Source of the DNA: Dipetalonema caudispina
Lineage: Eukaryota; Nematoda; Chromadorea; Rhabditida; Onchocercidae
Reading direction: 5' to 3'
DNA length: 64,000 nt
Assembly (NCBI GenBank): GCA_013365325.1
Contig: JABVXV010000037.1
Span: 186,001-250,000 of the forward strand
The notes beneath the pieces were generated by a model, which was given only the letters and a program-made list of their open reading frames with translations, searched no databases and was not told where the DNA came from. Position 1 is the first letter of the stretch, and the number at the start of each line of letters is the position of its first letter. Below, piece by piece: positions 25,338 through 38,410 of this stretch. A program made the translations under genes and the position numbers.

Positions 25338-27346
25338 AGCTGGTGGTTTCTGGATGATCATTATTTCGAATTCTGGCTGGTAATTAAAACATATGCGTGC
25401 TTAATTTATAATTGTCTGGATATTGTTTGCCTTTGAGATAATGGATCCAACTAGTTTTATTTATGCAGCCCTAAAAAATTCTGTTCTTTTCGAGGCGTGC
25501 GGAAAAATGAAGGGTCAGAATAAGTGCATAATGAATTATATAGTAGACAAAATACAGGTAGGTCTTCGATAAGTTTTGTTTAAGTTGGATGCTTGAAAAA
25601 ATTCAAACTTCAATTCTAATTTATATGGTAAAGAAAGCAATCGGTTTTGGAAAAGTAGGCTTCAACTTCAGTCCTATTTAATAAAAAAAAAAAAAACAGG
25701 AAATTCTTTTACTATTCTGGAACTGTGTTGTCTCGTTGTTTTGTGCTGTACGATAGTTTAATTATGCTTTAATGTACATAATTCGGAATGAATATTGATT
25801 CCATTAATGTTCTTGGCATTTCGCTTCTAATTTCAGTTTTTCGAGGCTACTCATATATTCTACTCTTTTTAAGAGAGTTTGGTTTCAAAGTTTTGGTATA
25901 GAGGCAGTTTTCTTAAAGTCAGTTAGTTATTTATACCACATAGTAGCTGGACATAACTTATGCCTATTGTATGACTGATTTGAGATTACTGAACACAAGT
26001 TACATCACCAAAAGGTGTCATTGTTTAATCTTGATTATTTTGAAGCTTCTAGATGTAAAGTTAACTTTCTACGAAAGAATTCGACGAGTTGCCTTCGAAA
26101 GGGACTATAGATATAGTATTTGTTATTAAATAATCAGGCCATCTATGAAACTTCACTGCACTTATATATGAAGTATTTGTGCTAATACATAAATGCATAT
26201 TGGTTGGTTATCTAAATAATAAGGAAGAGACGCAAATATTTATTTGACTTAGATTTCTGATGAGACTGCTTGTTAGTACTTGCTGAGATTCTCTAGGTTG
26301 TCTAAAATGTCAACATTTATTTGGCTTAGACAATCGAATCTTATCTATGGAGCTTCCAAATTTGTTTTTATCATAATTTTATTATATCTTTTCTTACCAC
26401 GACACTTGAAATTAAAGATTCATTATTCAAATGCGTTGAAAAGAAAGAGATGAAATACTAATTTAAAGATTGAAGAATATATTACGATAATGCTCCATGT
26501 CCATGATGATGCAATAAGCCTAACTGCCTAATTGTATATCTCATGGTTACTTGCATCTTGCATAAGTAATGCATTAGTAGTATATGCTTCAATGCTTACT
26601 GTATAAAATGTATAAATAAATACAAAGAATGAAAATGAGGGAAGAAGGAAAAGTGGACAGATGAGTGTAATTCGGCTATTTATTTTTGATAACTACGGTT
26701 TGCTAATAAATTTTCAATGTTATCTTTATCAGTTTTTGCTCAGTTGATGATTCAATACATAATTTCGTTCAAATAAAACAACACTAAAAATCAAATAAAC
26801 AGCACTAAACGATTTAATAAATTCGACAAAATGTGGGAATATCGCTATTTTATAATAAACATTAGCAAACCAAATTGCATTGCAGTTTTAGTTACATATC
26901 ATATCATTTTCATTAGTTCATTACAATCCCAAAAAATAATACAGTACTTCTTCCTTTTAGCATTATAAATTAACTATTAGTAATTAGTTAAATAGTGAAA
27001 ATGATGAAGGTTATTGATCGCATGGAACGATGTTGTTTAGCTGATTGGATGATTTGCCTGAAAGTGTGTGGAATAGACTGATTCATGTTGTTTTTGTGGA
27101 TAATAGCAAAATGGTAAACAAGCTAGAGGATTATTGTTGATTCGTTCATCAGACTTCCTTTCCTCTTTGCATTTCTTCATCACCATCAGGTTTTTTTTTT
27201 TTTTTTTTCTTTTTCTTAATGCTTCAACTTTGCTCAACTGTTGTTTTCTCGACAATCGTTTTTCATACTCCCTTGTTCCTGTATGGGTTCTTTTTTTTTT
27301 TTTATTTCCATTTCCAGTAAAATAACAAAGATTAAATGATATTCTG
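25338..27346. other. Intergenic region after klp-20, one possible exon
   Basis: 2 kb of AT-rich DNA. A 39-codon open frame beginning ATG at 25441 and ending in a good donor, ATACAG|GTAGGT, at 25557 could be a first exon, but no partner in phase was found. Long poly-T tracts lie at 27188-27208 and 27291-27303. No other signal was seen. Confidence 0.4.
25441..25557 (+). CDS. Candidate first exon, unknown product
   Basis: ATG plus 38 further codons without a stop, ending in a consensus donor in phase 0. The peptide begins MDPTSFIYAALKNSVLF and carries two cysteines. It could be an upstream 5' exon of the gene at 27347-29401, but that gene seems to have its own trans-splice site. It could also be chance. 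Confidence 0.25.
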
Positions 27347-29401
27347 ATGAATTTCCAAACTTTGCTTGTAGTCGATACTGGAAATGGAAATGGAATTATT
27401 AACTCTGATAGTATATTTCAAATTACAGAAGTGTCTGGTTATAAAATGCGCATTTTCGGGATTGTTCCTGAATTACGCAATTATCGGCTCATGAAAATTG
27501 GTTTCTGGGGTCATCAACTGTATGTTTCGCCATGCTGTACTGATCGCATTCAAATATGGTCCTTACATTCGTTCATACCCAATTCTTGGTCAAAGTTATT
27601 CGATTTTCCGCTTATTCAGCTTTTCTACTCATTTTACGCCGTTTCACCCGATGAACCATACATCTACGCTCTTGTTGTTGCACTCTTCGTAAGTTCTTGG
27701 ATTACAGAATTATGAGAAGTTATGGAAAAAGGACTAGACGTAAAGGCGTAAGTTGGGGAAAATGCAAAACAAGAGAGTTTTTTTATCTCTGGAGGGATGA
27801 AGAAAACAAAAGTTATAGATTCTCGAAGAACTTGAACCCTATTTTGGCTAGCTGATTGAGAGGTGGTTATGATTAAATAAATAAACTTGAGAAGTGCGAG
27901 GTATATGGTGTCAAAGATTGTGGAGTTATATAGTTAAAAAATAGATTATCGATCATTGTTAGAACATGACCGTCATATACATCATAGTGGTTTGATTTAT
28001 ATGCATTTGCTAACTAGAAAAGGAAAATGGAATTTGTTTATGTGATTTAAATTGATCATTGTTTTGCAGGATTGTGATGTACCGCGAATATCAATGTTAA
28101 AAATATACATGGATAGCGGTGCATGTGATGTGTTTAACCTGGATGAAGTATCTGGAGACGAGTTTGAAAATAAAGTTTTTTTAGAGAATATTGTACTTGG
28201 TTGTGGAAAACATCAGTTATACATGTATGAGAGAAGCGTTGTGATGGGACCAATTCCGTTTTGGAAAATAACACTTCTTGAGGTTTTTTGAAATTCAAGG
28301 GTTTAGCTCCATTAGAAAAAGCTATCTCTGAAGGTTCTTCATTTCAGGATAGTATGACGTTTGTAATCATCAGTGAAACAATTGGTGCGGATGAAAATGA
28401 GGAGAGATGTAGTCGTTTCCCGATTGTTTTAGATGGTGATAAAAGGAGAGTGTTTAAGCTACGGGATAATCACGATATTGTTGTTTATGATGGGGAAAGT
28501 AATTGCTGGAGCACCTATCCACCATCGTTAGATACACCTACTGACGTTAGTTTTTTAGTTTCACATAGAATTAAAAACATAATATAGTGTAAAACTTATA
28601 TATAATTGGATACCTAATATAGATCTGTAAAGATTTCGTGAACAACATTAGCTGATTTTGACAGTTTTAATTGAGCATTATTCTAGAAAGAGTCACTAAT
28701 TATTCAGAAAGAGTCACTAATTATTTGAACTATCAATCAAAATGAATTCCTTTTCTGTTTAACTTCTACCTAAAACAATTTTATTTGCAGTTAAATTTAC
28801 TGCGAGTTAGGGGTATCAGTGAAACGTACGGACGAATAGTGCACCGAATGGGAGCGGTTGAATCACCACTTACTTTTTACGTCAGTGAAGGTATCTGCAT
28901 TGCAAAGGTATGTTTTGTTCCATTTCTTTAATCAATTCTGGGATATTTTATCTATATCCTTCTCACAACACATAATTTATATTATGGTAGGGAATTTGGA
29001 TTGGAGTTTACGCCAGTGAAATACAGAATAGACGAGGTGGAAGGTCGAAAGGGGAAGTTAGCAATATAGTGCTGAATACCAACCAGTAATACCTGAGGCT
29101 TCACGTGATCCATAGTCTGAAAGTGATAGGTAAAAAAATTCTTTTTTTCATGTTTCTTAAGTAACTCGGTTACTGTCGTTCAAATTTTTTAAGAAAGAAA
29201 AAATTCTTTTTCATGTTGCAGATTTTCCGTCACGCTTATCATGCTTTCTATCATATTATATTTGATGATGAACGAAAAGTTTATCGTGTATTGCCAGCGG
29301 GTAAATATCGCCTTCCCATGCACATTCAACTACGATTCTATGGGGTATCGCTATTATTGTCTGTTGCTTTAGTGGTAGCTTTTTTGCTATATATCACATA
29401 A
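27347..29401 (+). CDS. Unrecognised protein with C-terminal membrane anchor
   Basis: Exons 27347-27688, 28070-28282, 28348-28545, 28791-28907 and 29222-29401 join in phase 0 throughout to 349 residues. A further in-phase exon at 28991-29056 would add 22. I do not recognise the family. The body has repeated beta-rich stretches such as MKIGFWGHQLYVSP, IQIWSL, HQLYMYERSVVMGP and HDIVVYDGESNCW, suggestive of a beta-propeller or sandwich. The tail FYGVSLLLSVALVVAFLLYIT is a single hydrophobic segment at the extreme C-terminus. The ATG lies 30 bases after a strong acceptor, TTTCCATTTCCAG, at 27316 (candidate trans-splice site). No N-terminal signal peptide is obvious, so it could be tail-anchored, but a missing 5' exon could change that. 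Confidence 0.65.
28685..28725 (+). repeat. Tandem duplication of a 20-bp unit
   Basis: AGAAAGAGTCACTAATTATT occurs at 28685-28704 and again at 28706-28725, separated by one base. It lies in the intron between exons 28348-28545 and 28791-28907 of the unrecognised gene. It looks like a short recent duplication. Confidence 0.9.
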
Positions 29402-29550
29402 AAAAATGATTTCTTTGACTTAAAATATACTTTTCACTTTTCACTACACTGAAATGTGAAATTCTCTAATCATATAACTACAAGCTCACGATAATTAGTA
29501 TTCGGATGCAAGCTTGCATGATCCTGCATTCAAGTACAGATCTTTACAGA

Positions 29551-29820
29551 TTAATATTCTAATATATGCCTATAATAATCAGAATCTATAGGGACAAAAT
29601 TCTTATAGGCCTGTTCAAAAACACAATTCGCATTCATATGTTCCACCGGCGTAGCATTTGTTCCGCTTGAACCAGCAACCTTACGACAGTTGTCATTTCT
29701 GGCAGTACAACGACAGCATTGCAAAATTATTGGTGGCATATGGCGTGGCGGAATCTCCGAACAAATGATTAAAGCTAGCTGTGCATATAGTGCAACTCGA
29801 CAGCTTCTCTGATCAAACAT
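29551..29820 (-). CDS. Candidate small secreted cysteine-rich protein
   Basis: A single open frame of 89 codons with an in-frame stop just upstream of the ATG. It begins with a short charged region and a hydrophobic core, CRVALYAQLALIIC, that looks like a signal peptide. It continues with a cysteine cluster, QCCRCTARNDNC, a later cysteine in NANCVFEQ, and one N-glycosylation sequon, NAT. The end FVPIDSDYYRHILEY is polar. Such composition is unlike translated noise in this AT-rich region. The frame converges on the gene ending at 29401, 150 bases away. The family is not recognised; it could be a secreted peptide or the last exon of a longer gene. Confidence 0.5.
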   Translation of the reverse strand: MFDQRSCRVALYAQLALIICSEIPPRHMPPIILQCCRCTARNDNCRKVAGSSGTNATPVEHMNANCVFEQAYKNFVPIDSDYYRHILEY

Positions 29821-31724
29821 TACTCATTCAGATTTACGGTGGAATTAAATCTCCACTCTTTGCAAGTAAGTTTCTTCCGCTTTTCTGTTGTTTTTAAAGT
29901 CTTTTTTTATGTCACCTACGGAATATACCGAAATTAATGCGCTGTAGATTTAGCTTTCTTGATCTGTTCATGTACGCTAAAGAAAACAAGCTCATTTTAT
30001 AGTGAATTTGTCTGTTTAATAAAAAAGCAGGCAGGGGTATATTTTAAGTTCTCTAAATATCTCTATTGTCATTATAATAGGATTTTAAGTATGCAGGCTA
30101 TAGAAAGTGTTCTTAGTGTGAACCTTTTATAAATCATATAATGATGAGAATACAATGCAGTGATCACATAACAATGAAGAGCAATGCTTTTAGCACTTTC
30201 AAAAATGCTTGGTAGATATAGGTGGATCGCATGGAATGCTTTGCATGAAATAACATTATTCTCTGTGATTTTATGAAGTCTTAATTTAGAGCAGTGGTAA
30301 CTAAACTCAAGACAACTTTTTAGGAAGATTATTAACATCGTGAAAAAAAAAAACGAATTAAAATTGATAATTGTATTTATGCTGCTGCCTTGAAAAAGCG
30401 ATTTAATCATCCAAGCACGTGATTTTATTTAAAGTATGCATGTTGTAAATTCATTCTTTAGCATTCTACATTACAATACGTGCTGGTCGAATTGAGCCAA
30501 ATTCTAAAGTATTCATGCAATCTCAGCCTTTCTCGAGAGTTGAATAGCTGGGATAAGTTTGTCTTTTATACTTGTTTTTTCAAGACAATATTTACTTGTT
30601 ACTTACTGTAGTATAACATTGCCCACTGTTACTAATCATTGTAATTCTTATATTTCTGCTTACAGCATGACAAATTAGAAGTATCAATTTATTTATTTTT
30701 TTACTGATCTTTTTCGAAAGAATTTACCAAAAGCATTATTTCAGCTGCTTACATTACAATGCGATGGTGTTGAGTTTACGGGCAAAATATAAAGTAATGA
30801 AAAAATGGTGCTGCTAAGTCGATGCTCATTATTATTTTGTTGTTTTTCATCAATGTCGTTTTATTGCGATTGATATAAGTGAATAAATGGATACTTAACA
30901 AGTAATAATGTATTTATTTCTGTACAATGGAGCAATTTTTCCATCATTTGTTGAATTCACGAAAGCAACAAATTCATATGTAAAAGGAGTGGTGAATCAG
31001 AACGGAAAACAAGTGGAGTATTTGAAACGAAATTAAAATTTTTAGTTTAGAACTTTTATTGAATGGAAGGACATTCTCTTACTCTTTCTGTTACCAAATA
31101 ATCTTTCTACTATAGCTCATTTTTCAATTTTTAATAATTTGTTAAATTTAATAAAGGAAAATCCATGTATTAGACATGCTTTGTTCCTCCGATGTTATCC
31201 TTTTTAAAATAGCTAGCATCCTTAAGCTTTTTTATAACTTATCTCGATCAATTCTTATTTTGTAGAAATGATAGTCCATGATTTTTCTGGTAAATCATCT
31301 TATTCTTCCCAATGGTTTACTTTAGGGTTTTCATTCATGTTATGGTTACTGATGTTGAGTTTCGTAATTAAAAAGAAATTTGCGCTTTAATAAAAAATGT
31401 GTCTATTTTCCACTAAACTTCAGTAAGGAGTCTAACTTTTTATGCTCTCCGCATCAATTTCTCTCCCATTTATAGTATCCGGTTAACATCTATCAGACAT
31501 TGTTTTGGTTTAAATTGTCTAATAATTAAATTGATGTATGGAATATTTATGGAAGAATGGTAGCAAAAAAATAGGAGTAACAAAAATTAAGGACAACTTA
31601 CAATTTTATGAAGTCATTTTTGTAAAACTTGTAATTGAACGCAATTCCCTCCTTCAATTTTTATATCTAAATTTCAATTCTACAATAATTAAAATGATGT
31701 AATTTTCATGGTCAATCATAGTGA
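29821..31724. other. Intergenic region, no gene seen
   Basis: 1.9 kb of AT-rich DNA between the small minus-strand ORF and the transporter gene. The open frames here are low in complexity, for example the 112-codon minus frame near 30072-30410. It should contain the transporter promoter. No repeat or RNA gene was recognised. Confidence 0.5.
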
Positions 31725-34700
31725 ATGAGCTTTTTTGGATGCTTTCCTGGAATATATCCTATGATATCACAACAGTTGCTACCTTTCAGTATCAAAGATG
31801 TTCCTCAGCGAGAAGCAGTGATACGGAATACAGAAAAAATTACACTATTGGGAATTAATATCACTTTCAGGTTATCGATTTAAATAAATGCAATAATTGA
31901 TCTATCCATTTTTTTACTTTTATTTTCCTATTATTCTATTAGCTATTAATAGTAAAAAAATAGAGATATGTCTCTTATTTCAGATCACAAAAGTTGCAAT
32001 TTATTGTGCTTTGTTGTGCAGTATTCATTTTTCATATAACCTATGGTTTTATTCAGGTTTGCCATCGAGATTTTTTTTTTCCCATATTCATGAATCTAAA
32101 GCGAAAGTATTCATATTCATAAGCTATCCTTTTGCTTTTTTTCAGGAATTAATATTTAAAGTGGATGGTATGGAATCATATGGATGGCATCTAACATTGA
32201 TTCAATTTTTCATCTGTTCCATAATGGCATCATTGGAGAATTTTTGTCACGCTGCGATAAATCGGCGGTAAGCTATGATATATTTCCTCTATTGATGATT
32301 ATTTACGGTAAGGATTGCATGAAAAGTCATTTCCGATGAGTTTGCTTTATATAAATCTAATCAAAATTAGAAAGAGCTTTAAAAAAAACATATTTGCAAG
32401 TAAGAAAAATAAGATAGGAGAAAAAAAATGAGCGAAGTAAAAATGGTGAAAGTGAGTTAATTGATTCAAATCGTTTGAAAATTTCCTCGCAATTTTTAAC
32501 TGTGATGAATGAGCTGACAGTATCAGTGCAACAATTTTAGTAGTCGAAAATGGTTAATTAGAAATAAAAGAGAATGAGTTATTGTAAGATAAACTCCTAC
32601 ATTAAACTACACTAACTTAATCTTCATAGTTAAGAATATGGACTGATAAAGGACATGACAGATATATTGGTAAAATATATTTATATATTTAAAGTATATA
32701 AATAAATATACTAATAAAGATATGAATATACTAAAATACTGATAAAGTCTGGAAGCTCTTACATCAGTAATGGGTATAACTTGGAAATCGTGGAAATCTT
32801 AATCCCATATTCTCATTGTTATTTTTGTGAAAAACCAGCAGTAGTGCTTGAAACTGTTACTGATAGAGAACCAGGACTAACATTTGGTGAAGTGTATCTT
32901 TCGTATTAAATACGGAAATATTGTAAAAGTTATCTCAAAATATCTGTCATCAAATCATACCACTTAATCATTCCCAACGAATAAACTATTCGTAATTATT
33001 TCATGTTGAACAAAAACATTTTTTTATAATTGGCTAGTATTAATAAATTTTTGAAACCTTTCAAGTTTCTATTACTATGAAGATCTATCTCAGTTCATTT
33101 CAGAAATCCTGAAAATTTCATGATCCTAGGGAAATACAGCTATCGGTTTTAGCTAAAATGATAATCATTTGTTCCAACTAATTTCTTTGCTTTTCTTATC
33201 TAATTGGGTATGAAAATGAATGATTGATACTACCGTTTATCCTATTACTATCAGGCTTTATTGTTAGCTTCAGTTTCTAGTTTAGTTAAGAACTCATTTC
33301 TCAACTTAACACATGCTACTTCAAAGCTCAGATGTTACTTTTTCATTTTTGTGTATTTGAAATATGTGACCTTTTTATTAAAAATTGAATATGCATCTAA
33401 TGTTTTTTCGTTCTTATTTACGTCATCTTCAGAGAAAACCACGTAACACTAGGAGTTGTTGGCATAACGATGTAAATATTAAAAAAAAAAAAAAAAAGAA
33501 AAAATTGTAGAAGCAGTTATTGTTAATTAGAATATCACTATTACAGAAGAATTCCAATATATATTTATTTACAAATAGCGACACTTACGGTGGGTACGAT
33601 AGGCTTTTCAAATGTTGCTGTGGGTTATTTGAACTATGTGACACAAGTAATTTTCAAATGTTGCAAATTGGTACCTGTTTTAATCGGTGGGATTATTATT
33701 CAAGGTAAAACCTTTTAAATTAAAATTTTTAAATGATCTGATTTTGTTAGGTATACATATATGAGAATGTTAATAAACATGATAAAGTAACAACATAACT
33801 AACGAGAGATATTATATAAGGAATCATTTTCCAGGTAAACAGTACACATACATCGATTTTACAGCAGCATGTATGATGAGTTTCGGTCTTGCTATTTTTA
33901 TCTTAGGTGATAGTATGGTATCTCCAATGTTTAATCCTTTTGGATATACGATGATTTCAATTGCTTTACTTTTTGATGCCATAATTGGTAACATTCAGGA
34001 GAAATCATTGCACACTTATAAAGCTACCAATAATGAAATGGTTTGTTTTTACTTATAATTATCCACAAAAATGTTTGCTTGAGTAAGTTATGAGAGCGGT
34101 AACCATTGAGCAATGTTGAGACATTATGGAATATAGTTTAGGAAGTTTAGAACAGTGAAAGATAATGTCATGCACTGAGCACTTCGAGTTTAATGGAATT
34201 TAATCAGCTAGTATTATGAAAAAGGTTAATGCGTGGTAGCTTATTTGTAATGGAACATGTCCTCAATAAGCTTTATCATTAAGCTAATTGATTTCACAAT
34301 TTTGCTAGTTAAAGTTTGAATGGATGTTTAATTAGAAAAGTATAAGTCTGAAATGTTTATTTTCGTCAATTTTTAACCAAACTGATGATTTCTATGCAGT
34401 TGAATAGGATGCTTAATGAGAACTTATCTGATTTTTTCTTTGTCTACATTACGATCAATCTGTCTTGCTAATCTCTGTAGTGAAGAAAAGCACATAGATT
34501 GCAGAAATTACAATTGAATCGCAAAGACGTGATAAAGAATCTATACTAATCCGTACTGACTACGGTACTTCTTAAGATATGGGGTATCAATTCCGTTAAA
34601 GGTGATTCCTCTGAAAAGAAATTTCAAAACAGTGAGGTTAACTTTTCCAGATTCTGTATTCATATTCCATTGGATTTATTTATATATTGCTGGGATTGAT

Positions 34701-35780
34701 GATTTATGGCAATTTTTTGGATGGATTCTACTTTTTCTTTAAGGTTACTTATTTTTTTCTGGCATCTTCAATTTTATTTCCAAACTTCAACGCATGGAAT
34801 GTGCAATTGAAAATCGTGTAAAGGATAGCCATCATTGCACCATCAAGCAAAATATTCTAGGATTTTGAATGAATATAAAATAATATGTTATGCTGGAAGA
34901 TGGACTTACTGATTCATTTCCAAAGAAAAAATCTTAAGTAACTAATAGAAACTTACACAATATTTTGTATGAGAGTGTAAATGGATTGATACTGTGTTTC
35001 CCCAAAGATAAGAGTCGGAAAATAAGCCCTAGATTGATTTTTCAAGATATTAGTAATATAAAAACAGCCCCATTCAAGGTCGTCAGCCAGACGGACGCAT
35101 ATGGTAAGTCCGTTACAACATATGACGGATGTATTATATTATAAAGTAATAATATATAATCAAATATATAAATTAATATTATTGGATTACGGTTTTTGAT
35201 GGACATATATGGCAATTTGGATGAGATAAATACATACACACGAAAATTTAGACTTAATACGTCTTTTAAAACAAAAATTAATATAACATTGGGTTTTATT
35301 TTAGGGAAATTACGGTAGATGTAATGAAAAAAAAAGGGCAAAAAAAACTGGTGCTCACAAAGCCTTTGCTTTTTTTTACTACTTGAGGAGATTTTCGATG
35401 ATTCTTAATTCATCAAGTATTAATATTGAGTTTTTCAGCATCCATTGCAAACCTACGGTTACAGTATATTGTTTTCCATGTCTGGCTACTTTGGTGTTAA
35501 CGCAGTGCTGAGCTTAATACGTACCCAAGGAGCACTTATTACTGTTACCGTAACAACTATTCGGAAAGCAGTTACGATCACTCTATCATTCCTATTCTTT
35601 TCCAAACCGTTTGTTGTCCAGTACTTCTGGGGTGGCCTACTAATATTAATAGCTATTTACCTTAACCTTTATAGTAAGAATCGTTCAAGCCAGAAATTAA
35701 TTATTAAGAATTTTATTCAACATTTACGCGATACTTATGTTATAAACCATTCCAAATGTCGTTCTATCGATTCTGTCTGA
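31725..35780 (+). CDS. pst-2: PAPS / nucleotide-sugar transporter, SLC35B3 (PST-2) type
   Basis: Golgi transporter that brings the sulfate donor PAPS into the lumen for sulfation. Seven exons join in exact phase: 31725-31870, 31984-32056, 32146-32267, 33547-33704, 33835-34040, 34651-34743 and 35439-35780, giving 379 residues, close to the family length. About ten hydrophobic segments are present. Diagnostic stretches include QFIVLCCAVFIFH, GYLNYVTQVIFKCCKLVPV, DAIIGNIQEKSLH, LYSYSIGFIYILLGL and TVTTIRKAVTITLSFLFFSK, all matching human SLC35B3 as I recall it. The chosen ATG has an in-frame stop one codon upstream; a second ATG at 31761 is also possible. It runs toward the rcan gene on the other strand. 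Confidence 0.95.
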
Positions 35781-36757
35781 ATTTCTTGTTCATAGTGAAG
35801 GTCATATCAAAGGAAGAGTGGAATAAAGATTAGATGGTTCCTTTTTCATTTCTTCAAAAATGGTTGCCGAATTTGAATATAGTTGCGTGATGAAATTCTT
35901 AACTAGATTCAGACGCTATGTCTATGTAATAGATGCCTAGAAATACTGCTACTTCCGTGTAAAAATTTAAAAAAAAAAAAAAAAAAAAAACTCCAGTAAA
36001 TAAGGCAATCTTGCGTTTTTCAGCCTATTTCTATCATTATCGCTACTTTGGCAGTAACTTGACCAAAACACTTTTAGTATAACTCAGTGGATCAGACGGA
36101 ATTTGTCACAGAAATAAAATACTTCAGAATTCCAGATTGGGGGTTAAGATTGCAAGGAATGCTCTAATATTGATCGCGCTTGTATGTAATAATTGCTTTC
36201 ATTATAAATTGTTTTGATATCTTCTTGTGCAAAGAAACATTTCAGACATACTTATGCGCCTTATAAGTGAGGAAAGATAATGAATAGGGAGCAGTAAAGT
36301 GTGGCATATCCTCCTGCCTCAAGAAAGCCGACCAAGCCAATTTATCCGAACCATCAGTGCGAAAAATAGACTCAATAAATTGATTGTTAGTATGCTGAAA
36401 GCATGGGCATCTAGAAATCTTTGTTTAGCACATAGAGCGTCCCGGATATTTCAACGAAACAAGTAACAAACAGAATCGAACTAAATTGCCGATGATTTTA
36501 GAAAAGCTTCCTCTCAAGAATTTTATTAAAAAATCTTGAACATTAATCTTCTCATGAAACTCAGCGTCCAACGGACACATGCTGAAAATCACAGCCCTCG
36601 GATATTCTCTCCAGCAAGGAATGCAAGAGTGAAAATATCTTAGAAGCGCAATTTATCACTTGTATTTATTGTTAATCTATTGTCATATAATAAATAAAAA
36701 TAGTAAATTTACAATAAATATATTGAGAATAATACCGCGGGGCAATAGTGGACCGAT
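35781..36757. other. Convergent intergenic region between pst-2 and rcan
   Basis: About 1 kb holding the 3' UTRs of two converging genes. A run of about 20 A lies near 35969-35990. No open frame of interest and no RNA gene were seen. Confidence 0.55.
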
Positions 36758-38410
36758 TCAGCTGTATTCTTTTCGTGCAGATCGAGGTGTATTCGGTGGT
36801 CGTGGGGTCTTAGGCATCATTGACTGGGAGGGCATAACATTGTTTCCTTCCTCGTTCGCTGGATGTATCACAATTTTTGGTTTATCTTCACCACCTTCAT
36901 ACACCTGAAAATACTCATATTAATCCCTACATTGAATCACAACCACAAATACTTTAGTAGGCCAACCAGCTAATATGGAAATGACTTTGTTAAAACGAAA
37001 TCAACGCGGAAAAGGAAAACAAGCCTCAAAGGTGTCATCGACAGTAAGTGCAGCAAGTTTCGCCATCAGGTCAAAATTGCATACAACCGGGGCCATCTCG
37101 TGACTTTGTTCCCAACCAACCGGTGGTGAAGCTGGTGGTGAGATCAAGAACTGTTTCTCCAATGGTGGTAATTTCAATAACCCGTCATCAGATGCATCCC
37201 GCAATCGAATTCTCTATAAAAACTAAAACAGTAAGAAAGCAGCAAAAATTTTCAAATTGATTCACCAGGTATATCAAAACATTTTCTAAACTAACATAAC
37301 TAATACGAAACCTTGGTTACGGCAGGCTATAATACAAAAGATATTAAATGCCTCATTACAAAGTATGGGAAGCGGAATCAAATCTTCGAAAAAATATATC
37401 TGACTATCTGTCTCATAAGGAGTAGCAATGATTACATGATGTCACGCATATTTTTCTTATATTTAAAATGAGTCTAGAAGACATTTCCGTGTAGTGGTAA
37501 GCTAGGACCAAAACAAAAAGAACTAGTAGTCTAATCAACCAAAAAGTTTTGACGACTGACATCTTTTTAGTAGAACCTGTTGTAGCGTTCCATGTTATTG
37601 ACAGGAAATATGTTGTGATGCATCATCTAATGATTTATGAAAGGATCTTAGTACCTGAGCGAAAAATGATTTTAAAATGGTTCCATTGAATGATAAGTGT
37701 TGCGTAAGCAGCTTTGCAGCCGTTGCACTTTCCGGCTTTTCGAAGGTAATTCGAACCCGTCGAAAACTTCGCAAAAAATCGAAGTGACAACCAGATTCGA
37801 TCTGAGTGAACAAGTCCGAAAAATTCGCCTTCTGTTGGTCAACCGAGAATACCTGGAAAAACTTTCATCAATTATCTTGATCAATTATTATCATGAAAAA
37901 GAGAGAAGAAATCCACAGAAGTGCCAGAGAACAATAAAAAATACCGTGTTGATTTTCCATGCAGAAAAATGATGAACAGCAGAGAATAATAAATGTATAC
38001 GTGGGATGTTATCCTAATTTACTAATGCTATCAAACCTTCTCATTGACATTTCTCAGATAATAGCATGGACATCGAATAAACATCATCAGATGATGCCAA
38101 TGCTAACTTCCCACTTAAATAATCCTAACTAGTGTGCCATTAGTACTAGAAACTTGCGTTAGTTGGCTAATATTTTGTTTGTCTATCATCCATTTTCCCA
38201 ATGATTAATCCATCGGTTGAATAAAATGAGTTATTCTAACATGGAAAAAAAAAGAAGATTCAAGAACTGAGAGTACTTTTAAGCGTCAAATTTCTGGATA
38301 ATAAATGTAAGAGAAACCTCGGCTGGTACGTTAGTGACGATAACTGCATTCGGTAAATCCTCCTCACATTCGATATTTTGCAATTTCTCGCGCAAATCAT
38401 CGGAAAGCAT
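36758..38410 (-). CDS. rcan-1: Calcipressin / regulator of calcineurin (RCAN)
   Basis: Binds and modulates the phosphatase calcineurin. Four exons, read 38410-38318, 37852-37655, 37213-37025 and 36904-36758, join in phase 0 to 208 residues, the usual family size. Visible are the RNA-recognition-like fold (NAVIVTNVPAE, then FDFLRSFRRVRITFEKP, as in vertebrate RCAN), the hallmark FLISPPASPPVGWE, and a C-terminal segment ending at EYS. PKIVIH in the last exon resembles a PxIxIT calcineurin-docking motif (inference). The last intron, 37024-36905, starts with GC instead of GT. The ATG has an in-frame stop just upstream, and an acceptor with a long poly-T tract lies 72 bases before it, at about plus 38483. 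Confidence 0.95.

Noticed and set aside
28288..28587. Apparent separate 99-codon gene starting at 28288
   Set aside because: Its start is TTG. The frame change is explained by a 65-base intron, 28283-28347, inside the unrecognised gene.
35042..35341. 99-codon minus-strand hydrophobic frame
   Set aside because: It lies in the last intron of pst-2, is very rich in Ile, Leu, Phe and Tyr as expected for AT-rich noise, and has no supporting signal.
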